Source: an uncultured Acidimicrobiaceae bacterium (lineage in GTDB: Bacteria; Actinomycetota; Acidimicrobiia; Spongiisociales; UBA5794). From it: a stretch of 64,000 nucleotides of DNA. How positions within the stretch are numbered: position 1 is the stretch's first letter; every line of letters begins with the position of its first letter. Shown here piece after piece: positions 1-9,364 of the stretch. The position numbers and the translations under genes were made by a program. The notes under the pieces are model-generated. The model saw only the letters and a list, made by a program, of their open reading frames with translations, was not told the DNA's origin and did not search any database. The stretch lies in NCBI GenBank assembly GCA_947259365.1, contig CAMYMC010000015.1, forward strand, positions 62,001-126,000, read 5' to 3'.

Positions 1-105
1 GGTGTCGTCGTCACCCCAGTAGCGGAAGCCGCTGGACACCCCGGCAACGAGCGAGGTTCTCGCCCGGGCAAACCAGTCCGCCGTCTCCTGACCTTGCAGT
101 CCCAT
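1..105 (-). CDS. class III aminotransferase, N-terminal fragment
   Basis: Only the first 35 residues are in the window; the gene runs off the left edge. From the ATG at 103-105 the protein reads MGLQGQETADWFARARTSLV and then AGVSSGFRYWGDDDT. An RAR..LV.GV.S.FR.W pattern resembles the N-terminus of PLP-dependent class III aminotransferases of the glutamate-1-semialdehyde/omega-transaminase type. It starts 5 bases after the stop of the upstream minus-strand aldehyde dehydrogenase, so the two are probably co-transcribed. With polyamine uptake genes next door, an amino-donor role in putrescine or GABA breakdown is an inference. The catalytic lysine region is not visible. Confidence 0.5.
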   Translation of the reverse strand, partial: MGLQGQETADWFARARTSLVAGVSSGFRYWGDDDT

Positions 106-110
106 CGCAC

Positions 111-1577
111 TCACTCCTTGAAGGTGTACCACCACGGCTTCGCCTGGAGGTCCAGGTTCCAATGGACGTGTTTCACGTCCGTGAAGGCATCGAGTCCCTC
201 GACGCCGAGCTCCCGTGCATTGCCGGAAGCCCGCATTCCCCCGAAGGGCCCGGCCTGGTTGTCGACGACGGGGTCGTTGACCCACACCGTACCGACCCGG
301 AGCTCCTCGTAGCCGCGTTGGACCAGCCGGGGATCCGTGGTGTACAAGCTCGCGCCGAGACCATAGGGCGTGTCCGCAGCCAGAGCGAAAGCCTCGTCCT
401 CGGTGTCGAATGCCATGATCGGCAGCACAGGTCCGAACGTCTCCTCCGTCATGAGGGCCATCGAGTGGTCGACGCCGACGGCGACGGTCGGCTCGAGGTA
501 GTAGCCGGGGACCGCGGGTGTCCCGCCTCCCGCCACGATGCTGGCCCCGGCCGACATCGCCGCGTCGAGCTGGTCGAGAACGCGCCGTCTCCCCGCCTCG
601 GTCCGCATCGGTCCGACGTCGGTCGTCTCCTCCATCGGATCGCCCACGCGCAGCGACCGGGCGATGAGGGCACAGCGCTCGACAAAAGCGTCGTAGAGGA
701 ACCGATGCACGTAGGCACGCTCGGTCGACGTGCAGACCTGGCCGGCGTTCAAGAACGCGGCCCACGCCACCCCCTGCGCCGCGGCCTCGACGTCGGCGTC
801 GGCGAAGACGAGGGCGGGGTCCTTCCCACCGAGCTCGAGGTGGGCCGGCTTCGATGCCTCGGCACACGCCGCCCCGATCGCCTTGCCGGCTCGCGTCGAG
901 CCGGTGAATGCCACGAGATCCACTCCCGGGTGGGCGACGAGGTGCCCGCCGGTGTCGGCGCCGCCGGCGACGACGCCGACCACGCCGGGTGGGGTATGGG
1001 CGGCGAGGATCTCGCCGAGGCGCAGCGTCGTCTCCGTCGTCTCCGCCGCCCCCTTGACGACGAGCGTGTTCCCGGTGGCGAGGGCCGGCGCCGCCTTGAA
1101 CGCGAGGAGCAGCAGCGGGTAGTTCCAGGGCACGAGGCAGCCGACGACGCCGTAGGGAACGCGCAGCACCAGGGAGAGTTGGTTCGGCTCGTTGGACGGC
1201 ACGACCCGCCCTCCCCGGAGCCTCGCGAGCTCTGCGTATTGACGGAACACGGACGCGGCGAAGTCGACGTAGAGGCCGTTGCGGGCGATGGGCCGGCCCG
1301 TCTCGACGGTGAGCAGCGCGGCGAGCTCGTCTCGGTGCGAGTCGAGGTCGGCAGCGATCCGGCGCAGGGCCTCGCTGCGCTCGCCTTGGGCAGTGGCCCT
1401 CCACCCCGCGCCCGCCGCAGTTGCAGCCGTCACCGCCCGGTCCACTTGCTCCTCGTCGGCCGTCCGGAACTCGGCGACCACGAGGGCCGTCGCCGGGTTC
1501 TCGATCTCGATCATCGGGCCGCGCCCCGGTTCCCACACCCCGGCGACGAGCACAGCGCGGCCGGTGGCCTCCCTCAT
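111..1577 (-). CDS. NAD(P)-dependent aldehyde dehydrogenase
   Basis: A 488-residue protein, the normal length for the ALDH superfamily, which oxidises aldehydes to acids in the cytoplasm. Visible hallmarks are PWNYPLLLLAFKAAPALATGN (cofactor-binding region), FTGSTRAGKAIG, the general-base glutamate in LELGGKDPALVF, and the catalytic cysteine in NAGQVCTSTE. The frame stays open further upstream, but alignment to the family supports the ATG at 1575-1577 (MREATGRAVLVAG), not a far-upstream start. It is followed closely by an aminotransferase-like gene and lies divergent to a second ALDH and the potABCD-like operon. This suggests a role on gamma-aminobutyraldehyde or succinate semialdehyde; the substrate is inferred from context only. 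Confidence 0.9.
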   Translation of the reverse strand: MREATGRAVLVAGVWEPGRGPMIEIENPATALVVAEFRTADEEQVDRAVTAATAAGAGWRATAQGERSEALRRIAADLDSHRDELAALLTVETGRPIARNGLYVDFAASVFRQYAELARLRGGRVVPSNEPNQLSLVLRVPYGVVGCLVPWNYPLLLLAFKAAPALATGNTLVVKGAAETTETTLRLGEILAAHTPPGVVGVVAGGADTGGHLVAHPGVDLVAFTGSTRAGKAIGAACAEASKPAHLELGGKDPALVFADADVEAAAQGVAWAAFLNAGQVCTSTERAYVHRFLYDAFVERCALIARSLRVGDPMEETTDVGPMRTEAGRRRVLDQLDAAMSAGASIVAGGGTPAVPGYYLEPTVAVGVDHSMALMTEETFGPVLPIMAFDTEDEAFALAADTPYGLGASLYTTDPRLVQRGYEELRVGTVWVNDPVVDNQAGPFGGMRASGNARELGVEGLDAFTDVKHVHWNLDLQAKPWWYTFKE

Positions 1578-1962
1578 CGGCACCCTCCGGGCCGATCGGG
1601 AGCGGGAGGCCGTCGGCGGACCGTCCGCCGGCTGAGACCTCGCAACTGAGGGCCGCAGCCGGATCCGACGAGGATCGGGCCCACGGCGCTCCCGGGCCCG
1701 GCCGGCGGCAACAGCCGGGCGATGCCCGCGACGGCCTCGCTCGGCCACGCCGAGCCGGCGTGTGCTGGCTCGCGCCGCACCACACGGTGAGGGAGATCGG
1801 AGGTTGGCGGACTCGACGTCATCAGGATGCAGTCTGGTCGGACGCCCGGGCCGTTGCAGAAGCGAGGCTACCGCCGGGCCGGAGTCCCGCGAGCTGTCGC
1901 CCTGGAGAGCGGCGGGGTAACGTTTCGAGTCGCCAACACCCGCTCCACGAAGGGAGATGTGC
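1578..1962. other. intergenic region between divergent aldehyde dehydrogenases
   Basis: This 385-bp stretch separates the two divergent ALDH genes and should hold both promoters. Reading frames cross it on both strands, but their products are Arg/Pro/Ala-rich and look like GC-driven shadows. A possible -10 hexamer TAACGT lies at 1918-1923 ahead of the plus-strand gene, without a convincing -35. No operator palindrome was recognised. Confidence 0.4.
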
Positions 1963-3399
1963 ATGGCCGAAGACCTCGCTCTCTACCTCGCTGGCGAATG
2001 GACCGAGGGCACCGGCGGCTCGCACCACGAGCTCCTCAGCCCGGCAACCGGCGATCACATCGCCAACGTGCCCCTCGCCTCGAGACACGACATCGATGGG
2101 GCCGTCGCCGTCGCCCGCGCCGCCCAGGACGAGTTCCGGTTCTGGTCGGCCTTCGAGCGAGCAGACCTGTGCCACCGGATCGCCTCCGCCGTCGAGGACC
2201 TCGTGCCCGAAGTCGCCCGCATCCAGACCCTCGAGCAGGGCAAGCCGTATCACGCAGAGTCCCTCGACGACATCGAGGAGGCCAACCAGTACTTCATCAA
2301 CGCCGCCGAGGACGTCAAGCGACTCTCCGGGGAGAACATCCCCACCACCGACCGGAACAAGCGGATGTTCACCTTCCGCCGCCCCGTCGGGGTGTGGGCG
2401 GCGATCACGCCGTGGAACTTCCCCGTGACGATACCCCTCGAGTACGTCGGCCCCGGCCTCGCCGCGGGCAACGCCGTCATCGTCAAGCCGCCCGTGTTCA
2501 CGTCGTGGGCGCTCCTCGAGCTCGCCAAGGCGTTCGACGAAGCGGGCGTCCCCAAGGGTCTCATCTCGATCATCCCCGGAGGGCCCGAGATCGGAGAGGC
2601 CCTCGTGACGCATCCCGGCATCGACGCGATCGGTTTCACGGGATCATCCGCCACCGGGGCCCGGATCATCTCCCAGATGGGCATCAAGCGCTCGATCATG
2701 GAGATGTCGGGGAACGGCCCTACCATCGTCACCGACGACGCCAACGTCTCGGCAGCGGCCAGCGCCGCCGTCTACGGCGCCTATTACAACGCCGGCCAGG
2801 TGTGCTGCGCCACGGAGCGGGTCATCGTGACCGAAGCCGTCCACGACGAGTTCGTCGACCGGGCACTGCAGGCCGCCCAGGACGTGAGGCTCGGCGACCC
2901 CTTCGACGAGGCAACGAACATGGGGCCGATGAACAACGAGCCGACGGCAGCCAAGATGGACCGTCACCTCGCGGACGCAGCGGACCGAGGCGCCGAGATC
3001 CTCACCGGGGGCAGCAGGGCCGGCGGCTTCCCCACCGACCTGTACTACGAGTTCACGGTCATCGACGGGGTTCCCGAGGACTCCGCGGTGTCCCAGGAGG
3101 AGTCGTTCGGGCCGGTCCTCCCGATCCTCACGGCACATGACGACGAGGACGCCGTCGGCGTCGCCAATCGGACGAGGCTCGGGCTCCAGGCCGCCGTGTT
3201 CACGACGAGCCTCCGGCGAGCGTTCTGGTACGCGGACCGGATCCGCTCCGGCACGGTCGTCGTCAACGACTCGACCGACTTCTGGGAGACGTTCCAGCCG
3301 TTCGGAGGCGCCGCCGGCACCGACACCGGCTGGGGTCGGGGCGCGATCGAGGAATTCACCGATCTCCAGACGCTCGTCATCGACCTGGGCCCGCCCTGA
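1963..3399 (+). CDS. NAD(P)-dependent aldehyde dehydrogenase, first gene of the polyamine operon
   Basis: A 478-residue ALDH-superfamily enzyme. Visible motifs are [45 protein letters not shown] in place of the usual ELGGK (the glutamate base is kept), and the catalytic cysteine region [14 protein letters not shown]. Two in-frame ATGs exist (1957 and 1963). GGGAG at 1952-1956 directly abuts the first, so the second ([13 protein letters not shown]) has the workable spacing. The stop is one base before the ATG of the PotA-like gene, so this ALDH is probably co-transcribed with the transporter. Oxidation of aminoaldehydes from polyamine breakdown is inferred. The altered GGK-to-SGN loop may reflect a different substrate from the divergent paralogue. 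Confidence 0.9.
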   Translation: MAEDLALYLAGEWTEGTGGSHHELLSPATGDHIANVPLASRHDIDGAVAVARAAQDEFRFWSAFERADLCHRIASAVEDLVPEVARIQTLEQGKPYHAESLDDIEEANQYFINAAEDVKRLSGENIPTTDRNKRMFTFRRPVGVWAAITPWNFPVTIPLEYVGPGLAAGNAVIVKPPVFTSWALLELAKAFDEAGVPKGLISIIPGGPEIGEALVTHPGIDAIGFTGSSATGARIISQMGIKRSIMEMSGNGPTIVTDDANVSAAASAAVYGAYYNAGQVCCATERVIVTEAVHDEFVDRALQAAQDVRLGDPFDEATNMGPMNNEPTAAKMDRHLADAADRGAEILTGGSRAGGFPTDLYYEFTVIDGVPEDSAVSQEESFGPVLPILTAHDDEDAVGVANRTRLGLQAAVFTTSLRRAFWYADRIRSGTVVVNDSTDFWETFQPFGGAAGTDTGWGRGAIEEFTDLQTLVIDLGPP

Positions 3400-3400
3400 G

Positions 3401-4468
3401 ATGACGGCCATCGCCGTCGGCATCCACTCCGTGACGAAGCGGTTCGACGAGGTCGTCGCCGTCGACGACGTCGATCTCGAGATCTCCGACGGGGAGTTCT
3501 TCTCGCTGCTGGGTCCGTCGGGCTGCGGCAAGACGACGACGCTGCGGATGGTTGCCGGCCTCGAGTTCCCCACCGAGGGGCGCATCGACATCTTCGGCGA
3601 GGCGATGGGGCTCAAGCCGCCCAACCATCGCCCGGTGAACACGGTGTTTCAGTCCTATGCGCTCTTCCCCCACATGACCGTCGCCGAGAACGTCGGCTTT
3701 GGCCTCGCGATGCGGAAAGTCCCGGCGACCGAGATCACCGAGCGGGTCCACGACGCCATCGACCTCGTCAGGCTCACCGGGATGGCGGACCGGCGACCGA
3801 AACAGCTCTCCGGCGGCCAGCAGCAGCGGGTCGCCCTGGCGCGGGCGCTCGTCAATCGACCCAAGGTCCTCCTCCTCGACGAGCCTCTGGGAGCCCTCGA
3901 CCTCAAGCTGCGCCAGGCGATGCAGCTCGAGCTGAAGGACATCCAGAAGGAGGTCGGCATCACCTTCGTCTACGTCACCCACGACCAGGAGGAGGCGCTG
4001 ACGATGTCGGACCGGATCGGCGTCATGAACGAGGGCAAGCTCCTCCAGGTGGGCCGGTCCGAGGAGATCTACGAGCGCCCGGCCAACCGATTCGTCGCCG
4101 ATTTCATCGGCGAGACGAACTTCCTCAGCGGACGCGTCGAGGAGAGCGGCGTCGTCCGGCTCGCCGGCGGTCAGCTCGTGAGGGCGGTCACCCACGACCC
4201 CGTGGGCACCGAGGTCACCCTGACGCTGCGACCGGAGAAGATCCACCTCTACCTCCGTGCCGGGGACGTTGCCCCCGGCATGAACACCCTGACCGGAACG
4301 GTGCACCGCAGGCTCTATTACGGAGACTCGCTGTACTACGAGATCGACTTCGGCTTCGCCCACGTCGACGCCAGGGTCGAGAACGCCCCCCGCCAGCAGC
4401 GCTTCGAGCCGGGTCACGAGGTCATCGCCGCCTTCAGCGCCCAATCCGCAGAGGCGCTGGCGGAGTGA
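3401..4468 (+). CDS. potA: polyamine ABC transporter ATP-binding protein (PotA-like)
   Basis: A 355-residue ABC ATPase that powers import at the inner face of the membrane. It has Walker [10 protein letters not shown], the Q-loop region [14 protein letters not shown], signature LSGGQQQR, Walker [13 protein letters not shown] and the H-loop in VTHDQEEAL. About 110 C-terminal residues form a TOBE-type regulatory domain (LRPEKIHLY, then SLYYEIDF), as in PotA/PotG and FbpC. The ATG at 3401 follows the ALDH stop by one base. Its stop overlaps the GTG of the permease gene by 4 bases, indicating coupled translation. The cognate substrate-binding protein is PotD/PotF-like, which points to putrescine or spermidine. 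Confidence 0.93.
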   Translation: MTAIAVGIHSVTKRFDEVVAVDDVDLEISDGEFFSLLGPSGCGKTTTLRMVAGLEFPTEGRIDIFGEAMGLKPPNHRPVNTVFQSYALFPHMTVAENVGFGLAMRKVPATEITERVHDAIDLVRLTGMADRRPKQLSGGQQQRVALARALVNRPKVLLLDEPLGALDLKLRQAMQLELKDIQKEVGITFVYVTHDQEEALTMSDRIGVMNEGKLLQVGRSEEIYERPANRFVADFIGETNFLSGRVEESGVVRLAGGQLVRAVTHDPVGTEVTLTLRPEKIHLYLRAGDVAPGMNTLTGTVHRRLYYGDSLYYEIDFGFAHVDARVENAPRQQRFEPGHEVIAAFSAQSAEALAE

Positions 4469-5340
4469 GCACGCCGGTCGGCACCCCGCGGCTCGAGGCT
4501 GCGTCGGAGAGAGCCAATCGGCGGCGCGGCCTGCTGCTCGCACTGCCGTCGTACGTCTACCTGATCGTCCTCTTCGCCATTCCGCTCGTCTTCGTCGGTG
4601 TCTACTCGTTCGCCAGCCGCTCCCGCACGGGCAAGCCAGAGCTGGCCGACTGGAACCTGGACGCCGTCGCCAAGCTGCTGGACTCGACCGTGCTCCAGAT
4701 CGCATGGCGGTCGACGTGGCTGGCGCTGCTCAACACCGTGCTCTGCCTCCTCGTGGCGTACCCCTTCGCCTACTACATCGCGACGCGACGGGAGCGGGTC
4801 CGCAACATGCTGCTGCTCCTCGTCATGATCCCCTTCTGGACGAACTTCCTGGTCCGCACCTATGCATGGCGGGTGCTCCTCGACTCGGACGGGCTCGTCA
4901 CCAGGCTCGGCGAGGGGCTGGGGCTGTGGGGGTCGATGCTCTTCTCCGCCCCTGCAGTGTTCCTGGGGCTCCTCTACGGGTTCCTGCCGTTCATGGTGCT
5001 GCCGCTGTACGCCGCCATCGAGCGGGTCGACTGGAGCCTCGTCGAGGCGGCCCGCGACCTCTACGCTTCGGGGTGGAAGGCCTTCCGGCGGGTGACGCTG
5101 CCGTTGACCCGGCCCGGGATCATCGCCGGCTCGATCCTCGTGTTCATCCCGTCGCTCGGTGCGTACGTCACGCCGGACATCCTGGGCGGAGCGAAGACGA
5201 CGCTCCTCGGCAACTACATCGTGGGGCAGTTCCTCGCCGCCCGGAACTGGCCGGTGGGCTCCGCGGTCTCGATGGCGATCCTCATCGTGATGCTCATCGC
5301 CACCACGGTGTACTTCCGCAGCGGGGGGAGGACGTTTTGA
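4465..5340 (+). CDS. potB: polyamine ABC transporter permease (PotB-like)
   Basis: A 291-residue integral membrane permease. An N-terminal hydrophobic helix ([21 protein letters not shown]) is followed by about five more membrane segments. The cytoplasmic EAA coupling loop is present as [20 protein letters not shown] ahead of the penultimate helix. The GTG start at 4465 lies in the stop of the ATPase gene (GTGA overlap). It pairs with the next permease to form the heterodimeric channel. The family assignment to PotB/PotH is clear; the exact polyamine is not. Confidence 0.9.
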   Translation: MSTPVGTPRLEAASERANRRRGLLLALPSYVYLIVLFAIPLVFVGVYSFASRSRTGKPELADWNLDAVAKLLDSTVLQIAWRSTWLALLNTVLCLLVAYPFAYYIATRRERVRNMLLLLVMIPFWTNFLVRTYAWRVLLDSDGLVTRLGEGLGLWGSMLFSAPAVFLGLLYGFLPFMVLPLYAAIERVDWSLVEAARDLYASGWKAFRRVTLPLTRPGIIAGSILVFIPSLGAYVTPDILGGAKTTLLGNYIVGQFLAARNWPVGSAVSMAILIVMLIATTVYFRSGGRTF

Positions 5341-6155
5341 CGACTCGCCGCGCCGCTGCACGGTCGCTTCCCGGTGGCCGCCGACCCCTCGTACAGCGCG
5401 TTCTCGCCCTCAACGCATGGGCCGTCTACGCGTTCTTCTACCTCCCGATCTTCATCCTCATGTTCTTCTCGTTCAACGCGGGTCGCTTCGTCACGATCTG
5501 GGAGGGCTTCTCGCTCGACTGGTACCGCGTGATGTTCGCCAACGAGCCGTTGATGAAGGCGCTCCGCACATCGGTCGTGGTCGCGATCGTTTCGACGATC
5601 GTCGCCACGGTCCTCGGGACGGCGGCGGCGCTGGCCCTCGAGCGATACCGCCGCTGGCTCGGCAAGCGCACCTTCGATGCGCTGCTCTACCTGCCGGTCA
5701 TCATCCCGGACGTCACGATGGCGGTCATGCTGCTCATCTTCTTCGCGACGGTCGACCTGAACCGCGGCCTCAACACGATCATCCTCAGCCACGTCGCGTT
5801 CAACATCTCGTTCGTGTCCATCGTCGTGCGCGCCCGCATCGCCCAGATGGACGCCACGCTCGAGGAGGCGGCCGCCGACCTCTACGCGAGCCGGTGGCAG
5901 GCCTTTCGTCGGGTGACCCTGCCCCTCATCATGCCGGGCGTCCTCGGGGGGGCGTTGCTGGCGTTCACGCTCTCGCTCGACGACGTCGTCATCACCCAGT
6001 TCGTCCAGGGCCCCGGCACCTCTACCCTGCCGGTGTTCGTGTTCGGGCTCATCAAGCGACAGGTCACGCCGGAGATCAACGCGGTATCGACCCTCATGTT
6101 GGTAGCGTCCATGGTGCTGGTCTTCGGCTCGCTGCTCCTGCAGCGCCGCCGCTGA
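5337..6155 (+). CDS. potC: polyamine ABC transporter permease (PotC-like)
   Basis: A 272-residue permease with an N-terminal helix (AVYAFFYLPIFILMFFSF), several further membrane helices and an EAA loop (EEAAADLYASRWQAFRRVTL). The start chosen is TTG at 5337, which overlaps the preceding stop as TTGA. No ATG or GTG lies in frame before the first membrane helix, and 4-bp overlaps are the rule in this operon. It is the second half of the transmembrane channel with the PotB-like protein. The use of TTG is notable but fits the translational-coupling pattern. Confidence 0.88.
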   Translation: MTTRRAAARSLPGGRRPLVQRVLALNAWAVYAFFYLPIFILMFFSFNAGRFVTIWEGFSLDWYRVMFANEPLMKALRTSVVVAIVSTIVATVLGTAAALALERYRRWLGKRTFDALLYLPVIIPDVTMAVMLLIFFATVDLNRGLNTIILSHVAFNISFVSIVVRARIAQMDATLEEAAADLYASRWQAFRRVTLPLIMPGVLGGALLAFTLSLDDVVITQFVQGPGTSTLPVFVFGLIKRQVTPEINAVSTLMLVASMVLVFGSLLLQRRR

Positions 6156-6177
6156 TCGGTCAAGGAGGAATCAGCAC

Positions 6178-7353
6178 ATGAAACGACTGCTCGCACTGCT
6201 TGGGGTGCTCGCGCTCATCGCGACCGCATGCGGCGACGACGACACGGCGACGACCGCGGCGACATCGGCGGCCCCGGCCACGACGGCGGCGCCGGCGACG
6301 ACGGCGGCCCCGGCGGATCCACTTCAGGCCGCCGCTGACGCCTGCACCCCGGGCCAGGTCGACGGTGACCTGAGCTTCTACAACTGGACGGAATACATCG
6401 ACCCGGAGCTCATCGACGCTTTCGAAGGCGAGTACGGCGTCGAGGTCATCGAGACGTTCTACGACTCCAACGAGTCGATGCTCGCCCAGGTCGACGCCGG
6501 CGGTGCGGTCTACGACCTCATCGTCCCCTCGGACTACATGGTCACGATCATGGCCGAAGAGGGTCTGTTGATCGACCTGAACGACTCGGCGATCACCAAC
6601 CTGGGCAACCTCGACCCGACCTTCACCGGGCTCCCGTTCGACCCCGACGGCGCCTACTCGGTGCCGTACCAGTGGGGAACGACAGGCATCGGGTTCGCCT
6701 ACGAGGCCCTCGGCGAGGACTTCACCCCCTCGTGGTCGGTGATCTTCGAGCCGGATCCCTCGTATGCCGGCGAGATCTCGCTGCTCGACGATTCGCGAGA
6801 AACGCTTGGCGCCGCCCTCAAGTACCTCGGCTACTCGCTCAACACGACGAGCCAGGCCGAGCTCGACGAGGCGGTCGAGCTCATCAGGGGCGTCAAGGAC
6901 TCGATCAAGCTCTTCGACTCGACCACGTTCGACGACAACCTCGTCGAGGGGGAGACGATGGTCGCCCACGGGTGGAACGGCGGGTTCCTCGGCTCATACG
7001 ACGGCATCTCGACCGACGACTACGACGCCTACGAGGACTTCGGCTACTTCATCCCGCAGGAAGGAGGCGTCGCCTGGGTCGACACGATGGCGATCCCGAG
7101 GACCGCAGAGCACGTGTGCACGGCGCACACGTTCATCGACTTCCTCCTCGACGCCGAGAACGGTGCCGCGCTGACGAACTGGAACTTCTACGCGAGCCCG
7201 AACTCAGCCTCGGCGGAGTTCATCGATCCCGAGATCATCGAGGACGAGTCCATCTATCCGTCGGACGAGACCTTCGCCAACCTCGAGTTCATCGCCGACA
7301 CCGGCGACTTCGAGATCAACTACCAGGACGCGCTGACCGCGATCAAGAACTGA
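6178..7353 (+). CDS. potD: polyamine-binding lipoprotein (PotD/PotF-like)
   Basis: A 391-residue extracellular solute-binding protein. The N-terminus is a lipoprotein signal (MKRLLALLGVLALIATAC) with the likely lipidated Cys at residue 18, followed by a Thr/Ala/Pro linker of about 30 residues. The mature domain contains LSFYNWTEYIDPELIDAFE, typical of PotD/PotF, and further family-like stretches (YDLIVPSDYM, VPYQWGTTGIGF). AAGGAGG sits about 9 bases before the ATG. It ends the operon, followed by a strong hairpin. It would capture polyamine outside the membrane and deliver it to PotBC. Confidence 0.92.
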   Translation: MKRLLALLGVLALIATACGDDDTATTAATSAAPATTAAPATTAAPADPLQAAADACTPGQVDGDLSFYNWTEYIDPELIDAFEGEYGVEVIETFYDSNESMLAQVDAGGAVYDLIVPSDYMVTIMAEEGLLIDLNDSAITNLGNLDPTFTGLPFDPDGAYSVPYQWGTTGIGFAYEALGEDFTPSWSVIFEPDPSYAGEISLLDDSRETLGAALKYLGYSLNTTSQAELDEAVELIRGVKDSIKLFDSTTFDDNLVEGETMVAHGWNGGFLGSYDGISTDDYDAYEDFGYFIPQEGGVAWVDTMAIPRTAEHVCTAHTFIDFLLDAENGAALTNWNFYASPNSASAEFIDPEIIEDESIYPSDETFANLEFIADTGDFEINYQDALTAIKN

Positions 7354-7378
7354 TCCCGGCAGCGACGAGCGAAGTCGA

Positions 7379-7405
7379 GCGCCCCGGTCATACCGGCCGG
7401 GGCGC
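7379..7405 (+). terminator. GC-rich hairpin after potD
   Basis: A perfect 9-bp stem, GCGCCCCGG (7379-7387) with CCGGGGCGC (7397-7405), around a 9-base loop, lies 25 bases after the potD stop and before the next gene. There is no T-tract, which is common in high-GC actinobacteria. It probably ends the polyamine operon transcript. Confidence 0.5.
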
Positions 7406-7426
7406 CGCTCGTGGGAGGATGCCGCG

Positions 7427-8230
7427 ATGAACCCGCTGCAACGGCTGCTCGCCTGGATCCGAGGCATCTTCGCGACCGGTGGCAGCCGTGTCCGGGGGCG
7501 GACGACCGGCCGGCCGACCTCGGCCAACGGCGCCTCCTCGCTCCACCTGCGGTGGATCGTCCCCCCGGGGACGTACGTCGCCGCCTCCGTCGAGCTCGCC
7601 GTCGACTGGGTGCCGCCGGTCTCCGAGCTCTACTTCTGGGCGCTCCAGGCCAGCTTCCGGGATGCGAGCTCCGAGCTGGGTGGCGCCCACCTCGGGCTGC
7701 AGTGGAATCCCCGGTTCCCCGCCCGACGCGCCGTCAACTGGGGCGGGTACGCCGACGCCCGCCGTGGTGGGGGCATCCTCGACGGCACCGCCTCCGCGCT
7801 CGCATCGACGCCGGGCGACCCGAACACGCGCGATTACTCCTGGCAGCCGGCCACCCGTTACCGGCTCACCATCGAGAAGACACCGGGCCGGCCCGGGTGG
7901 TGGCGGGGATCGGTCACAGACGTCGCCACCGGCGAGACGTCGGTCGTGCGCGATCTCCACGGAGGCGGCGACCGGCTGGCCGGGTTCATGGTGTGGTCGG
8001 AGGTCTTCGCCCGCTGCGACCATCCGATGGTCGTGGCGCGGTGGTCGAAGCTGCAGGTGGTGACGAGCGATGGGACGAGTCATCCGGTCGAGACGGCGAC
8101 CGTCAACTACCAGAGCCATGCCGCCGGCGGCTGTGCGAACACGGACGTCTCCGTCGAGAGAGACGCGTTCGCCCAGGCCACGTCGACGGCGCGACTCACG
8201 CCGCAGGATGCAACGCTGACGCTGGCGTGA
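7427..8230 (+). CDS. protein of unknown function, beta-rich
   Basis: A 267-residue protein that I do not recognise with certainty. The N-terminal 30 residues are basic and could be a weak membrane anchor or signal (MNPLQRLLAWIRGIFA). The rest is rich in Trp, Tyr, Gly and Val with alternating patterns (LHLRWIVPPGTYVAASVELAVDW, then ELYFWALQASF, later YRLTIEKTP, then WWRGSVTDVATGE). This suggests a beta-sandwich, loosely like DUF3472 or concanavalin-type folds. It is convergent with the next gene, stops 3 bases apart. Its start is about 74 bases after the potD stop and beyond the hairpin, so it probably has its own promoter. Confidence 0.65.
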   Translation: MNPLQRLLAWIRGIFATGGSRVRGRTTGRPTSANGASSLHLRWIVPPGTYVAASVELAVDWVPPVSELYFWALQASFRDASSELGGAHLGLQWNPRFPARRAVNWGGYADARRGGGILDGTASALASTPGDPNTRDYSWQPATRYRLTIEKTPGRPGWWRGSVTDVATGETSVVRDLHGGGDRLAGFMVWSEVFARCDHPMVVARWSKLQVVTSDGTSHPVETATVNYQSHAAGGCANTDVSVERDAFAQATSTARLTPQDATLTLA

Positions 8231-8233
8231 GGC

Positions 8234-9160
8234 TCAGAGCGAACGGAGGCGACCGGCAACTTCGGCGAGGCCGGCGATCGAGGCTTCGAGGGTCTCCGCG
8301 ACCGGCACGAAGTTGAAATGGCGGGCTCCGGCCTCGACGAACGGGGCGAAGTGGGCAGCGATCTCCTCCGGCTCCCCGCACGGGGCGTGGCGGGAGAACT
8401 GATCGAACGGCACCTGGTAGAAGCCCTCCATCATCCCGGCGAGACGACTCTCTGCGTCGGCGCCGATCCCGATCCAGCCCTGGTATCCGTGCCGCCAGTC
8501 GACCTCGTCGCGTCCGACCCCCGCGGCGAGTTCGGCGATCTCGGAAACGGCGTCGGCGAAGCGCTCCGCGGTCGTCCACGCGGCGAGCCAGCCGTCACCG
8601 TGACGCGCGGTGCGGCGCAGGGCGGCGTGGGAGCGCCCCCCGACCACGATCGGGATCGGAGGATCGGGCGCCGGAAGCACCCGGGCCCGCCGGAGCTCGA
8701 AGAACTCACCCCGGTGGTCGACGGTCTCGCCGGCGAGGAGGGGCCGCAACACGGCGAGGGCCTCGTTGGTGCGCCTCCCCCGCGTCCCCGGATCCACCTC
8801 GCAGACCTCGAACTCCCGCCTGTCTTCGCCGCCGACGCCCACGCCGAGCACGAGACGGCCCGGCGCGTGCTCGGCGAGGGTCGCCAGCTGTCGTGCCACC
8901 AGCACCGGATGACGCAACGCGAGCAGGTACACGCCGACCTCGACACCGAGCCCTGGCTGGAGCGCGAGCAGCGTTGTTGCCTGGATCAGACCGTCAGCGC
9001 CCGTTCCGCCGCGGAACGCGACGTGGTCGGCGATGAAGAGGTGGTCGAGCCCCGCATCGGCCACCATCGAGAGGTAGTCGTGCTGGCGGGCCCGGTTGCT
9101 CCACCAGGTGGAATCGACCGGCGGTGCGATGCCGACGCTGATGCCGTTGCTCCCCGCCAT
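8234..9160 (-). CDS. LLM-class F420-type oxidoreductase
   Basis: A 308-residue luciferase-like (TIM-barrel) protein. It begins MAGSNGISVGIAPPVDSTWW and contains YLSMVADAGLDHLFIADHVAF, LGVGVGGEDRREFEV, PIPIVVGGRSHAALRRTARHGDGWL and a C-terminal CGEPEEIAAHFAPFVEAGARHFNF. These match the bacterial-luciferase family, whose actinobacterial members mostly use coenzyme F420. The substrate is unknown. The frame remains open upstream, but the ATG at 9158-9160 fits the family N-terminus and sits 8 bases after a TACGCT hexamer, suggesting a leaderless mRNA. It is divergent from the fucose synthase gene. Confidence 0.85.
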   Translation of the reverse strand: MAGSNGISVGIAPPVDSTWWSNRARQHDYLSMVADAGLDHLFIADHVAFRGGTGADGLIQATTLLALQPGLGVEVGVYLLALRHPVLVARQLATLAEHAPGRLVLGVGVGGEDRREFEVCEVDPGTRGRRTNEALAVLRPLLAGETVDHRGEFFELRRARVLPAPDPPIPIVVGGRSHAALRRTARHGDGWLAAWTTAERFADAVSEIAELAAGVGRDEVDWRHGYQGWIGIGADAESRLAGMMEGFYQVPFDQFSRHAPCGEPEEIAAHFAPFVEAGARHFNFVPVAETLEASIAGLAEVAGRLRSL

Positions 9161-9168
9161 CGCCGGCG

Positions 9169-9174
9169 AGCGTA
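9169..9174 (-). promoter_or_regulatory. candidate -10 box for the LLM oxidoreductase
   Basis: On the minus strand TACGCT lies 8 bases before the ATG at 9160, with no Shine-Dalgarno sequence between. This is the layout expected of a leaderless transcript. Confidence 0.45.
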
Positions 9175-9364
9175 GCTGGAGACCCACGATGCGCCCCGCC
9201 TCCTCACCGCGGGGCCGGGAGCCCGGAGATGCGGATCGGGACGCTACGGTTCGGCGGGCTGCAAGAATCGCGACCGTGTCCCGACAGGGGGTGGACGATC
9301 GCTCACGACACCAACACCGGCTCGCACCCATTGGGCCCTTCGCCACACAGACGGGGTCTTGACG

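Noticed and set aside
1578-1964. Upstream extension of the minus-strand aldehyde dehydrogenase to 617 residues
   Set aside because: The added 129 residues are Arg/Ser/Pro-rich and have no counterpart in the family, and would run across the divergent promoter region.
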